A stretch of DNA of 64,000 bases, from positions 1 through 64,000 of the forward strand of contig SVTO01000002.1 in the NCBI GenBank assembly GCA_015063745.1. Reading direction: 5' to 3'. Position 1 is the first letter of the stretch. Each line of letters starts with the position of its first letter. Under the pieces are notes generated by a model, which was given only the letters and a program-made list of their open reading frames with translations, ran no database searches and was not told where the DNA came from. Shown here piece by piece: positions 18,840 to 28,248 of the stretch. The translations under genes and the position numbers were made by a program. The stretch is from Oscillospiraceae bacterium (lineage in GTDB: Bacteria > Bacillota > Clostridia > Oscillospirales > CAG-272).

Positions 18840-20636
18840 ATGAAAAAACAACTGAAAAATCTGTTGGCAGTTCTGTTTGCTGCCGTCCTCTTCCTTGCAG
18901 GGTGCGGCGCGGATGTTTCCGACGAAACCGATGCTGCTGAAACAGAAGTACAGGCCTCCTCCGAACTTTGTCTGTATGAAAACGGTACTGCGCTGTATTC
19001 CATCGTCATGCCGGACAGATGCAGCGAATTCGCCGAAGAAGCAGGCTCTTTCTGCTGGAAAACCTTTGTGGAATCCTACAATGCCGAACTGGCCATCAAC
19101 AATGACTGGGTAGCAGATCCCGCATCCATTCCCGCCGACACCTTGGAAATTCTGATCGGCAATACCAACCGTGCCGAATCCGCTGAAGTGTACGCCACCA
19201 TGGACACCTATGCATACCGCATCACCTGCATCAACAACCGCATTGTAATCGCGGCCTCCACGGACACTCTGCTCGATGAGGTTCTGGCTGTTTTCTTCGA
19301 ACAGGTTCAGGCAGATGAGAACGGACGCGTTACCTTCCCGGCAGATTTTGAGGCATCCCTGACCATTGCACAGCACTGGGAAAACGAACTTGGCGGTGTT
19401 CCCCTGTATGAAGGCGGTGTGATTTCCGGTGCTGTCACGGAAGAACCCTGGGGCTTTGCCGGTGACAATCCGTCCGTTCTGATGGGTATCACCGAAACCG
19501 ATGCCGATGCGTTTGCCGCTTATATTGAAAAGGTACAGTCCGAAGGCTTCACTACCGTGCTCCGCGGCAACTCCGGCGGCGTGATTGCTTATCAGTGCGA
19601 CAAGGAAGATGTTTCCTTCTACACCTACTACACCGCAGGTACCAATGAAGTCAGAATCATCCGCGACAACTCCAAGACCGCTTCCCTGGAAGAATTCAAT
19701 TATGTAAGAGAAGCTGCGGAGGGCGAATACAATGAAGTATACATGGTTGCGCTGAAACAGTTTGACCCCCTGATCCCCGCATCTGCCGAATATAAAAACA
19801 ACGGTATGCTTATGTTGATCAAGCTGGCGGACAACAGTCTGGTTGTCATTGACGGCGGTAGGGTCGACCAGGTCGATTCCGATGAATTTATGAAGATCGC
19901 CAGAGAAGTCACCTGTATTCCCGAAGGGGAAAAGATCCGTATTGCCTGCTGGTTCATCACGCACAAGCACACCGACCACATCTGGGGCTTTGACAAGGTT
20001 CTGAAGGAATGTACGGACGAACTGATTCTGGAACGTATGCTGTACAACCACAAGGACGGCAGAGACTTCGTGTACAATGCCGAAACCCCCAATGATAAGT
20101 ATTGTCTGCCCTACGAAAACGTGATGTATCACCTGCCCCGCACCGGTGAAACCATTCAGTTCGGTAATCTGACCATGGATGTTCTGTACACCCAGGAGGA
20201 TCTGATCAATCTGGGAAACGGTCTGTACAGAACCCCCGAAAACTACAATAACTCCGGTACGGTTCTGCGCGTCAACTTTGACGGAAAGACCTGTATTATC
20301 CTCGGTGACATCGACGTTGATGCGAGCAGAATCATGATGAAGAACTACACCGATGAACAGCTGAAGTGTGACGTCGTACAGGTTGCCCACCACTGTTACA
20401 ACAACCTGCCCGAATTGTACAGAATCATGGATTTCCACACTGCGCTCTTCCCCGTTGCCCGCAATGAGGCTCATACCAACTACTATCAGGTTTTGGAATG
20501 TGCGGAAGGAATTGCCGAAGAAGAATATTTCAGCGGTACCGAAACCGTCGGTATCCGTGTTGTGGACGGGGAAATGCAGGTTGTATACCGCAGACCCGGT
20601 TACTTCGCGGACGCTGAGGTAAAAATTGCTCCCTGA
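18840..20636 (+). CDS. Lipoprotein with metallo-beta-lactamase-fold hydrolase domain
   Basis: 598 residues. The signal peptide ends in a lipobox LAGC with the lipidated Cys at 22, then a Thr/Glu linker, so the protein is anchored outside the membrane. Residues about 45-200 form an N-terminal domain with EILIGNTNRAES. The C-terminal half carries the metal-binding HKHTDH near 375-380, further metallo-beta-lactamase strands (CIILGDIDVDA) and a late QVAHHCYNN. This layout resembles ComEC-like or other MBL hydrolases, but the substrate is unknown. A full-length paralog lies at 52328-54115. The next gene downstream is the giant lipoprotein at 20888, also duplicated. The upstream frame continues without a good start. 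Confidence 0.75.
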   Translation: MKKQLKNLLAVLFAAVLFLAGCGADVSDETDAAETEVQASSELCLYENGTALYSIVMPDRCSEFAEEAGSFCWKTFVESYNAELAINNDWVADPASIPADTLEILIGNTNRAESAEVYATMDTYAYRITCINNRIVIAASTDTLLDEVLAVFFEQVQADENGRVTFPADFEASLTIAQHWENELGGVPLYEGGVISGAVTEEPWGFAGDNPSVLMGITETDADAFAAYIEKVQSEGFTTVLRGNSGGVIAYQCDKEDVSFYTYYTAGTNEVRIIRDNSKTASLEEFNYVREAAEGEYNEVYMVALKQFDPLIPASAEYKNNGMLMLIKLADNSLVVIDGGRVDQVDSDEFMKIAREVTCIPEGEKIRIACWFITHKHTDHIWGFDKVLKECTDELILERMLYNHKDGRDFVYNAETPNDKYCLPYENVMYHLPRTGETIQFGNLTMDVLYTQEDLINLGNGLYRTPENYNNSGTVLRVNFDGKTCIILGDIDVDASRIMMKNYTDEQLKCDVVQVAHHCYNNLPELYRIMDFHTALFPVARNEAHTNYYQVLECAEGIAEEEYFSGTETVGIRVVDGEMQVVYRRPGYFADAEVKIAP

Positions 20637-20682
20637 GAATCTCTGCCTTCTGAAACAGAAATGAATCTGTAAACATGTACAA

Positions 20683-20733
20683 AAAAGCTACAGTATTTTT
20701 TTGGTTATACCGATAGAATTACTGTGGCTTTTA
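20683..20733 (+). terminator. Terminator after the first MBL lipoprotein
   Basis: AAAAGCTACAGTA pairs with TACTGTGGCTTTT, with a poly-T tail. It separates the gene from the next lipoprotein, which has its own promoter. Confidence 0.7.
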
Positions 20734-20800
20734 TGCAATAATCAAACCTATAATCAGGGGATAAAGTGAATTTTTAGGAAAAAAAGAATACCAATAGTAC

Positions 20801-20829
20801 TTGTAAAAATTTCGCGCCTCCTTTATAAT
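20801..20829 (+). promoter_or_regulatory. Promoter of the large lipoprotein gene
   Basis: TTGTAA (20801-20806), 17 bases, TATAAT (20824-20829). The ATG is at 20888 behind GGAGG. Confidence 0.7.
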
Positions 20830-20887
20830 ATATGTAGCGTATCCATACGATGTATATACAAAAATACAATCACGGAGGAATATTAAC

Positions 20888-23722
20888 ATGAAAATTCACG
20901 TAAAGAAGATGTTTGCCGCTCTGTTTGCCGGTATTCTTCTGTTGTCCGGCTGTAATACGCAGCCCACAGTGCCTGAAACCGATGCAGTGATCACGGAAAC
21001 CGAAGCTGCCACCGAGGCTGCCCCGGAAACACCCGATCTGACCCCGGCGAAGCATCAGATCACAGTGGATGAGATCAACAGTCTTCTCGCCGCCAACAAT
21101 CTGCAGACGAATATCCACTCCAAATTACCTTACCCTGCTGTGCATGCCGGTCAGCAGATGCGTGTCTGCCATACGGAAAGAGGCACATACATTGCCTTCT
21201 CACGGGATTTCGGTTATGAAACGGACATAGCACAGTTCATCGTTGCAAAAATCGATAATGACAACAATGTTACCCTGTTGTATTTCGGAGAATATGCTGC
21301 CGATGGCAGTACCGTTCCTGTCAATGTCGGTCAGGATATCAACGGGAATATTGTTGTAACCTCCGCAACCGTGCCTGTATGGGGGCAGCCCTGCAAATGT
21401 ACCGCACCGGATCTGAATGTTTATATTTTTGATGCGGAAACAGATGAAATGTCCCGGTATTCGGCAGACGCTGTTCTGGACGAAGATGTGGATGGTGTTC
21501 TGGCCAGCGGCGAAGCATGGTTGGGCTATCCGCAGGCTATGTTCGATTTCGAGAACCGCAAGGTTTACATGTTTTTCAACGGTACCAGTACCTATGATTT
21601 TGTATTGGAATGGTTTACCTTTGATCTGGAAAGCAGAGAATGGGAAAAACACAGCAACTATCAGCGCTTTGAAGGTATTGGACGTCACGGTTACTTCTTC
21701 CCCTTCCCGGACGGCAATGGCGGTGCTTACATCGTTGCCAACCGTAATGCGGAGAACAGTGTGGTAGCCGATCAGCTCGTTTTGGCTGAAGGTAATGGCG
21801 TCCTGTATACCTATGTATTTGACGAAATGCGTCTTTTCCATATTCCCGACCTGACTTCTTCCGAAAATATTACATGGACCATTATCCATGAAGCCTATTC
21901 CGAAAGGGGACATGAGGGCATCTGGTCCTGCATCAGTAACACCTCGTACGGCGGTGCATTCATGGATGCTGACGGATATCTGCATGTTACCTACCAGTAT
22001 TATATTTCGGATATGATTAACAATCCGGGCGGTGTGGACTACAGCAAACTGGATCCGGATATGCAGTACCGTCATGCCATTTTTGACGGTATGGAATGTA
22101 TCTACAATGAAAAAATGGACATTGAAGATACGGACTGGCTGTACCTGAAGCCCCAGATCACACAGGCTGCGGACGGAACACTGTATATGATCGTTGCCAA
22201 AAATCAGTCATCCCCTCTGATGATAAAGGTGTATAAAGCCAAGGATGCGCTTGGCAAAGCCTGGGAACAGGTAAGTGTAAATACTGTGGATGAAAACAAA
22301 TCTCTGCGTTGTTTTTCCATGAGCCAGGCACGTGACGGTTCTGTACAGGACAATATTGTCAGCTGTTTTGCCTATACACCATATACCGACCCGGAACTTG
22401 GATACAGACGTACAATTACCACATTCAATCTTTCCCTGGAGGATTACAGTACAACGGAACCTGTCGATGTGCTGGCCGGATACGATATTCAGTATGATGA
22501 AAGAGTAGACGAGCGCGTTCCTGCCATGGCGCATCAGACAAAGGTAATTCATACGGAAAACGGTACCTATGCGGCGTTCGTATACGATCACAACTTTGAT
22601 ATGAGGAAGGATTATTTCCACATTGTCAAGATCGACAACGAGAAAAATGTACAAATTCTCTATTCCGGTGAATATACTTCTCGTCAGGATAAGGTTTTGA
22701 CCATACAGATGCTGCCCGATGGCAAGATTTACATTTGTCCGCCGACAGGCTGCACGTTGTACACTTTGGATACCTCCACCGATACCGTAACGCTTGTGGA
22801 AACCGCACAGTATTCCGATCGGTATTCTGCGATCCGACAGTCTGATCTGCTCCCCCATCCCGAAGCAGGAAAAGCTTATCTGGTCTGCGATATGAGCAGT
22901 GTCTTCCGTATCAGCGTCTACACAATCGATACAGAAGCAATGACCATATCCAAGTCCCCCAAGAATGCTTCCTTTGATACCAAGCTGATGGGCGATTATT
23001 CGCACTACTACGTAATTTCCGACGGCGGTACCGGTGCATATCTCGTAGCTACAAGAGAACTGAACAAACAGGAATTTGTAAAGAATCAGCTGGAGATTGG
23101 CGAAAAGCTTACCATTCACGGACACACCAATTATATAGACGATTCGATCATGCTATTCTATATCCCGGACCTTTCTACCGGTAAAACCACGTGCATTGAA
23201 ATCGAGGCACCTTATGAAGCAGAAGGCAGTGCAGGTATCTGGTCTGCGGTGAACATGAAGGACAACGGTGATGTTTATCTGGATTCTGAAGGAAAACTTC
23301 ACGTATTTTACACATATTATCACCATGATTTCGACGAAATCGACGCTCTGTCCAATACAGAACGCCACGCAGCTACCCTGAAACATTACCACGCGATTTA
23401 TGAAGGTAGTGCGCTGGTTTCCAAGGAAGAACTTTCCATTGACGATCTTACCATGGATTCCTCCATCCGCATGGCCGAAACCACCGACGGTACGGATTAT
23501 CTGCTCGTCTGCAACATTGGCGAAGAAAAAGCAAAGATTGATGTATACTTCGAAACCGAAGAGGGCTGGGCACTTACCCAGACAAAGGAACTGGGCGATT
23601 TTACTGCAGAATCCTTCAGTGTCAGCGCTCCCCGTGGCGGTTCCGTACAGGACAATGCAATCGACTGCATCATATACGGTGCGGACAACGATGTGTATTT
23701 CACCACGGTGACTTTCGAATAA
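20888..23722 (+). CDS. Large internally duplicated lipoprotein of unknown function
   Basis: 944 residues. The signal peptide ends LLSGC (Cys22) and is followed by a Thr/Glu/Pro-rich linker to about residue 55. The remainder consists of two homologous halves of about 430-460 residues. Paired segments are CHTERGTYIAF and IHTENGTYAAF, IPDLTSSEN and IPDLSTGKT, GIWSCISN and GIWSAVNM, and GSVQDNIVSC and GSVQDNAIDC. The many short strands (DADGYLHVTYQYY, DSEGKLHVFYTYY) suggest beta-propeller blades of the BNR/sialidase kind, although no sialidase Asp-boxes are complete. It may bind or cleave glycans at the surface. A paralog of 937 residues is at 56965-59778. No known family name can be assigned with confidence. 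Confidence 0.7.
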   Translation: MKIHVKKMFAALFAGILLLSGCNTQPTVPETDAVITETEAATEAAPETPDLTPAKHQITVDEINSLLAANNLQTNIHSKLPYPAVHAGQQMRVCHTERGTYIAFSRDFGYETDIAQFIVAKIDNDNNVTLLYFGEYAADGSTVPVNVGQDINGNIVVTSATVPVWGQPCKCTAPDLNVYIFDAETDEMSRYSADAVLDEDVDGVLASGEAWLGYPQAMFDFENRKVYMFFNGTSTYDFVLEWFTFDLESREWEKHSNYQRFEGIGRHGYFFPFPDGNGGAYIVANRNAENSVVADQLVLAEGNGVLYTYVFDEMRLFHIPDLTSSENITWTIIHEAYSERGHEGIWSCISNTSYGGAFMDADGYLHVTYQYYISDMINNPGGVDYSKLDPDMQYRHAIFDGMECIYNEKMDIEDTDWLYLKPQITQAADGTLYMIVAKNQSSPLMIKVYKAKDALGKAWEQVSVNTVDENKSLRCFSMSQARDGSVQDNIVSCFAYTPYTDPELGYRRTITTFNLSLEDYSTTEPVDVLAGYDIQYDERVDERVPAMAHQTKVIHTENGTYAAFVYDHNFDMRKDYFHIVKIDNEKNVQILYSGEYTSRQDKVLTIQMLPDGKIYICPPTGCTLYTLDTSTDTVTLVETAQYSDRYSAIRQSDLLPHPEAGKAYLVCDMSSVFRISVYTIDTEAMTISKSPKNASFDTKLMGDYSHYYVISDGGTGAYLVATRELNKQEFVKNQLEIGEKLTIHGHTNYIDDSIMLFYIPDLSTGKTTCIEIEAPYEAEGSAGIWSAVNMKDNGDVYLDSEGKLHVFYTYYHHDFDEIDALSNTERHAATLKHYHAIYEGSALVSKEELSIDDLTMDSSIRMAETTDGTDYLLVCNIGEEKAKIDVYFETEEGWALTQTKELGDFTAESFSVSAPRGGSVQDNAIDCIIYGADNDVYFTTVTFE

Positions 23723-23759
23723 AGGGTATCGCAAGCTGTATGAATAGGTTCTAAAACCA

Positions 23760-23806
23760 AAAACAGCGGCAGGATACGGTTTTTCCGTACATCCTGCCGC
23801 TGTTTT
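23760..23806. terminator. Bidirectional terminator between convergent genes
   Basis: ACAGCGGCAGGAT and ATCCTGCCGCTGT form a long perfect stem around a short loop, with A and T tails on both sides. It serves the lipoprotein gene from the left and the deacylase gene from the right. Confidence 0.9.
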
Positions 23807-23852
23807 GTGTATTGGCCGAAAATCCGACAAAAAAATGTTCAAAAAGGTGATT

Positions 23853-24329
23853 TTACATCTCCTGCCAGGCCTTGCACACATCTGCCCATTCAGTATATCC
23901 GGAATACTTTTCCAGTTCGGGAATGGTCAGCTCAATGGCGCTGTTGGCACTTCCGCAGGCAGGGAATACCGTTTCGAATCGCTTCAGGGATTCATCCAGA
24001 TATACTGCAACACCTTCGTTCACCGCAAAGGGGCAAACGCCGCCTACCGCATGACCGATCAGGGTTTCCGCTTCCTCCGGGGTGAGCATTTTTGCTTTTG
24101 TACCGAAGCGTGCTTTATATTTTGCATTATCGATCTTGGCATCTCCCGCCGCTACGATCAGGATGGGGTTTTCGCCGACCATGAAGGACAGGGTTTTGGC
24201 GATACGGCAGGGTTCGCAGTTCAGCGCCTGTGCCGCCAGTTCCACCGTCGCGCTGGACACCGGAAATTCCAGAATTTTTTCTTCCATGCCGTACTGTCTG
24301 AAATATACTTTTACTTTTTCGATAGCCAT
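23853..24329 (-). CDS. YbaK/EbsC-family aminoacyl-tRNA deacylase
   Basis: 158 residues. The fold hallmarks are AAQALNCEPCRIAKTLSF near 30-47 with the conserved Lys, then ILIVAAGDAKID, the GHAVGGVCPFAV loop, and FPACGSANSAIELT. Members hydrolyse mischarged tRNAs such as Cys-tRNA(Pro), protecting translation fidelity. The ATG at 24329 has AGAGGGG upstream. An in-frame start at 24371 lacks a site. The gene stands alone with no operon partner. Confidence 0.85.
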   Translation of the reverse strand: MAIEKVKVYFRQYGMEEKILEFPVSSATVELAAQALNCEPCRIAKTLSFMVGENPILIVAAGDAKIDNAKYKARFGTKAKMLTPEEAETLIGHAVGGVCPFAVNEGVAVYLDESLKRFETVFPACGSANSAIELTIPELEKYSGYTEWADVCKAWQEM

Positions 24330-24543
24330 AGTTTTCCCCTCTGCAGATTGTTTTTCTATATTATGGCACACTTATGCCGAAATTGCAAGTACATTAAAAA
24401 AATTTTCCCACTTCTTATTTTTCGCGCGGAATGGTGCACACGAATCCCTGTCCATGCCAAATTCCCTGTTCGGCAGAGGGGAATATGGAACACATGAATA
24501 ATCGAAAAATGCGAAGAACACTCCATTCTATTCATTCTGATAA

Positions 24544-24572
24544 TTGACATTTGGCGGAATGTGTGGTATAAT
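24544..24572 (+). promoter_or_regulatory. Perfect consensus promoter of the CofE-like gene
   Basis: TTGACA (24544-24549), 17 bases, TATAAT (24567-24572). The gene starts about 100 bases downstream. Confidence 0.8.
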
Positions 24573-24670
24573 AATACGGTTGAAAAGGCAGGTGTGTGAT
24601 TTTCAGATCCGCTGTCGCCTTTATCAATTCGTTTTCCAAAAATTTATTTCAAGAAATGAGATGATCCAAC

Positions 24671-25864
24671 ATGGAAAGAAGAACAGGTACGATATCCAGA
24701 GGCATCCGCTGCCCCATCATTCGTGAAGGCGATGATCTCGTTCAGATCGTCACTGACAGCGTACTGGAAGCAGCCGCCTGTGAAGAATTTGCACTCCGTG
24801 ACCGTGATGTAATCTGCATGACCGAATCCATCGTGGCAAGAGCACAGGGTAACTATGCCTCCGTGGATGATATTGCCGCAGATGTAAAGGCAAAGTTCGG
24901 CGACAATACCGTTGGTGTTATTTTCCCCATTCTGTCCAGAAACCGCTTCTCCATCTGTCTGAAGGGTATTGCCAGAGGTGCAAAAAAGATCGTTCTGATG
25001 TTAAGCTATCCCTCCGATGAGGTTGGTAACGAACTGGTTTCCCTGGACAAGCTGGACGAAGCCGGTGTGAATCCCTACAGCGATGTGCTTTCTCTGGAAA
25101 GATACAGAGAGCTGTTCGGCGAGAATCTCCATCCCTTCACCGGTGTTGACTATGTTGCCTACTATCAGGAACTGGTCAAAGCGGAAGGTGCCGATGTAGA
25201 GGTCATCTTTGCCAATGATTGCAGAGCCGTACTGAACTACACCAAATGTGTACTGAACTGCGACATTCATACAAGAGCAAGAACCAAGAGACTGCTGAAG
25301 GCTGCCGGTGCGGAAATCGTATTCGGTATGGACGAAATTCTGCGTGAACCCGTCAACGGAAGCGGCTGCAACGAAAATTACGGTCTGCTGGGTTCCAACA
25401 AGGCTACCGAAGACTCCATCAAGCTCTTCCCCAGGGAATGTGGAGATCTGGTATTTGCCATCCAGAATCTGATTATGGAAAAGACCGGCAAGCACGTGGA
25501 AGTAATGGTATACGGTGACGGCGCATTCAAGGATCCCGTCGGCAAGATCTGGGAACTGGCTGACCCCTGTGTTTCCCCCGCATACACACCCGGTCTGGAA
25601 GGTACACCCAATGAAGTCAAGCTGAAGTATCTGGCTGACAACGATTTCAAGGCACTGAGCGGCAAGGCTCTGCAGGATGCGATCGCACAGACCATCCGTG
25701 CCAAGAAGGCGGATCTGGTAGGTGACATGGCATCCCAGGGTACCACTCCCAGAAGACTGACCGACCTGATCGGATCCCTCTGCGACCTGACCAGCGGTTC
25801 CGGTGACAAGGGTACGCCCGTTGTTCTGGTACAGGGTTACTTCGATAATCTGACTGCTGAATAA
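24671..25864 (+). CDS. CofE-like F420-0:gamma-glutamyl ligase family protein
   Basis: 397 residues, no signal peptide. The N-terminal part has RDRDVICMTESIVARAQG, a segment typical of the coenzyme F420 glutamyl ligase fold. Then come PILSRNRFSICLKGIA, NDCRAVLNYTKCVLNCDIHT and VYGDGAFKDPVG. The DNCxAV-type metal motif is present in an altered form. In F420-making organisms CofE adds glutamates to F420-0. No other F420 gene is visible here, and most Clostridia lack F420, so the role is probably another peptide-ligation-type reaction. It stands alone between its own promoter and terminator. Confidence 0.75.
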   Translation: MERRTGTISRGIRCPIIREGDDLVQIVTDSVLEAAACEEFALRDRDVICMTESIVARAQGNYASVDDIAADVKAKFGDNTVGVIFPILSRNRFSICLKGIARGAKKIVLMLSYPSDEVGNELVSLDKLDEAGVNPYSDVLSLERYRELFGENLHPFTGVDYVAYYQELVKAEGADVEVIFANDCRAVLNYTKCVLNCDIHTRARTKRLLKAAGAEIVFGMDEILREPVNGSGCNENYGLLGSNKATEDSIKLFPRECGDLVFAIQNLIMEKTGKHVEVMVYGDGAFKDPVGKIWELADPCVSPAYTPGLEGTPNEVKLKYLADNDFKALSGKALQDAIAQTIRAKKADLVGDMASQGTTPRRLTDLIGSLCDLTSGSGDKGTPVVLVQGYFDNLTAE

Positions 25865-25874
25865 ACAGAATAAC

Positions 25875-25924
25875 AAAACGGCTTTCGGCGGATGATAATA
25901 TTCCGACCGGAAGCCGTTTTTTTT
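25875..25924 (+). terminator. Terminator of the CofE-like gene
   Basis: AAAACGGCTT-CGG pairs with CCG-GGAAGCCGTTTT, followed by eight T residues. Confidence 0.9.
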
Positions 25925-25964
25925 ACTGCTTTCCCCGGCCATACTTCTTTTATCTAAAAAATCA

Positions 25965-25993
25965 TTGCACTTTTCCCCGTCCTGTGGTATCAT
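25965..25993 (+). promoter_or_regulatory. Promoter of the MFS transporter-glycerophosphodiesterase operon
   Basis: TTGCAC (25965-25970), 17 bases, TATCAT (25988-25993), about 50 bases before the GTG start at 26042. Confidence 0.65.
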
Positions 25994-26041
25994 ATAAACA
26001 GTACACCCAATTTCTGCACTGCAGATTCATCGGAGGTCCAT

Positions 26042-27349
26042 GTGAAACTGAATTACAAACGCACAATTCTCATCGGTTTTGCCTTTATGTCCATTCTGGC
26101 ATTCTGGCAGTTCTACGATCAGGTGATTCCCTATCTGCTGGAGAATGTCTTCGGCCTTTCCACCTTCGCCGCAAATGCGATTATGTCCGTGGATAATATC
26201 CTCGCAATTTTCATGCTTCCTTTGTTCGGCGCCATTTCCGACCGGACCAGTACCCGTCTCGGAAAACGTACGCCCTATATCCTCTTCGGTACCATCGCCG
26301 CTGTGATCCTTATGGTCATTCTGGCCTTCACCGAAGAAGCACGTCATTTCCCCGGCTTCCTGATCACTCTTTTCCTGCTCCTGTTTGTTATGTCCACCTA
26401 CCGTACTCCGGCTGTGGCGTATATGCCCGATGTGACGGAAAAGCCTCTGCGCAGTAAGGCCAATGCGATCATCAATCTGGTGGGGTACATCGGTGGGATT
26501 TTCTCTACGGTGGTTATGATGTTCATGCTGTCCAGCGACAAAAATGATGCCGGTGAAACGGTTTATGCCGCGGATCAGTCCTTCCTGCCCGTTTTTCTCG
26601 TCATTGCGGCCTTCATGCTGGTATCCGTGCTCATTCTCGTACTCACCATCCGGGAAAACAAGCTGGCGGCGGAAGTGCATATCGAAGACGATACGCCGGC
26701 TGACAAGGCGGACAAGCCTGCGAGGAAGCTCTCCGGTCCGGTCAAGCGGAGTCTGGTGCTGATTCTGGCATCTGTGTTCCTGTGGTTCATGTCCTACAAC
26801 GCCGTTACCACCGCTTTCTCCCGGTACTGCGTGAATATCTGGCATACGGATCTGGGTACATCCTCCGGTTATCTGATGACCGCCACCATTGCCGCCATTG
26901 CCGCTTTTGTTCCCCTTGGATTTGTTTCCGGTGCGCTGGGCAGAAAGAAAACCGTTCTGCTGGGTGTGGCGCTGATGACAATCTGCTTCGGTGCCGCCGG
27001 ATTCATCACGGAACAGACACCGGTGATGTATGTGGTACTGGCGCTGGTCGGTGTGGCCTGGGCGGCGATCAATGTCAACTCCTATCCCATGGTTGTGGAA
27101 ATGAGCTCCGGTTCCGATGTGGGCAAGTATACCGGCTTCTACTACACCTTCTCCATGGCGGCACAGATCACAACTCCTCTGCTGTCCGGTTTCCTCATTG
27201 ACCGGCTGGGCTGGGGCTACAGTATTCTCTTCCCCTATGCGGTGATCTTCGCGGCGGCTTCCTTTGTAACCATGTGCTTTGTGAAGCATGGGGATGTAAA
27301 GGTCAGCGCCAGAGACGTAATCGAAACCGCGGCAGGTATGGAGGACTGA
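26042..27349 (+). CDS. MFS transporter, SLC45/GPH-like sugar symporter
   Basis: 435 residues with twelve predicted membrane helices and a central cytoplasmic loop around residues 215-235 (charged, DDTPADKADKPARK). The loop-2 signature SDRTSTRLGKRTPYI is that of SLC45-like and GPH sugar:cation symporters. The start is GTG with GGAGG five bases upstream. It overlaps functionally with a glycerophosphodiesterase gene two bases downstream. The substrate is not evident, but a glycoside or disaccharide is the best guess, given the many glycosidase genes in the window. Confidence 0.8.
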   Translation: MKLNYKRTILIGFAFMSILAFWQFYDQVIPYLLENVFGLSTFAANAIMSVDNILAIFMLPLFGAISDRTSTRLGKRTPYILFGTIAAVILMVILAFTEEARHFPGFLITLFLLLFVMSTYRTPAVAYMPDVTEKPLRSKANAIINLVGYIGGIFSTVVMMFMLSSDKNDAGETVYAADQSFLPVFLVIAAFMLVSVLILVLTIRENKLAAEVHIEDDTPADKADKPARKLSGPVKRSLVLILASVFLWFMSYNAVTTAFSRYCVNIWHTDLGTSSGYLMTATIAAIAAFVPLGFVSGALGRKKTVLLGVALMTICFGAAGFITEQTPVMYVVLALVGVAWAAINVNSYPMVVEMSSGSDVGKYTGFYYTFSMAAQITTPLLSGFLIDRLGWGYSILFPYAVIFAAASFVTMCFVKHGDVKVSARDVIETAAGMED

Positions 27350-27351
27350 GC

Positions 27352-28161
27352 ATGGTCTGGATCGTTTCGGCACTTTCCGTTATCCTGTTTTTTGTTCTGC
27401 TGTGGCTGTTCTGCATCTGCCCTTCCCTGCGCCGGCATCCACATCTGCTTCTGTTCCGGAATGCGCGGATCGCACACCGGGGACTGCACGATGATACCGT
27501 TCCCGAAAACTCCCTGACTGCATTCCGTCGGGCGGCTGAGGCGGGCTTTGCCATCGAAAACGATATCCACATCACTGCCGACGGAGAAATTGTGGTATTC
27601 CACGACGACACGCTGGATCGGATGTGCGGTGTTTCCGGCCGGCCGGAAGAATTCACGCTGGCGGAACTCAAAGCTCTTCGTCTTGCGGGGAGGGATGAAC
27701 AGATTCCCACCCTTGCGGAATGTCTTGCTGTAATTGACGGCCGGGTACCCCTGCTGATTGAGTTCAAATGCCGGACGGGGGATGTGTGTGCCAGACTTTG
27801 TCCTGCGGCGGATGCGGTTCTGGCGGAGTACAAGGGTGTGTATTGGATCCAGTCCTTCTATCCTTTCGTGCTGTCCTGGTACCGGAAGCATCGGCCGGAC
27901 GTCTGCAGAGGACAGCTTGCCACGGCTTTCGTAGGGGACAAGCTCCATATGCGGATGCTGGGTATGCTTCTCTTCAACGTGTTCGCACGACCGGACTTTG
28001 TTTCCTATGAGTGGAAATACCGGCACAAGTGGAACCGGCGGATATGTACCGCACTTGGTGCCGCGCCCGTTGGCTGGACTTTCCGGGCGGAAGAGGAGAT
28101 CAAAGCCTGCAAAGAAGATTTTGCGGGGTTCATTTTCGAAGGATTCTTACCTAAAAAATAA
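27352..28161 (+). CDS. Glycerophosphodiester phosphodiesterase
   Basis: 269 residues. An N-terminal membrane helix (IVSALSVILFFVLLWLFCI) anchors the enzyme. The catalytic motif is IAHRGLHDD...PENSLTAFRRA with the two metal or acid residues, then GFAIENDIHIT and VVFHDDTLDR. It splits glycerophosphodiesters into glycerol 3-phosphate and an alcohol, as in lipid or teichoic acid turnover. The ATG has GGAGG seven bases upstream inside the end of the transporter gene, so both are co-translated. The last few residues (FLPKK) are followed by a strong terminator. Confidence 0.9.
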   Translation: MVWIVSALSVILFFVLLWLFCICPSLRRHPHLLLFRNARIAHRGLHDDTVPENSLTAFRRAAEAGFAIENDIHITADGEIVVFHDDTLDRMCGVSGRPEEFTLAELKALRLAGRDEQIPTLAECLAVIDGRVPLLIEFKCRTGDVCARLCPAADAVLAEYKGVYWIQSFYPFVLSWYRKHRPDVCRGQLATAFVGDKLHMRMLGMLLFNVFARPDFVSYEWKYRHKWNRRICTALGAAPVGWTFRAEEEIKACKEDFAGFIFEGFLPKK

Positions 28162-28163
28162 AC

Positions 28164-28225
28164 AAAAAACGTCATCACGGGACCGGCGAGCTTTTCGCTA
28201 CGGTTTGCCGCAGATGACGTTTTTT
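28164..28225. terminator. Bidirectional terminator
   Basis: AAAAAACGTCATC pairs with GATGACGTTTTTT around an internal GGCGA/TTCGC hairpin. It ends the phosphodiesterase transcript and the oncoming MATE transcript. Confidence 0.85.
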
Positions 28226-28248
28226 ATGTTTGACCGGTGTACGGCGGC

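Noticed and set aside
24671..25864. Proof of F420 metabolism
   Set aside because: A single ligase-family gene without the other pathway genes does not support it.
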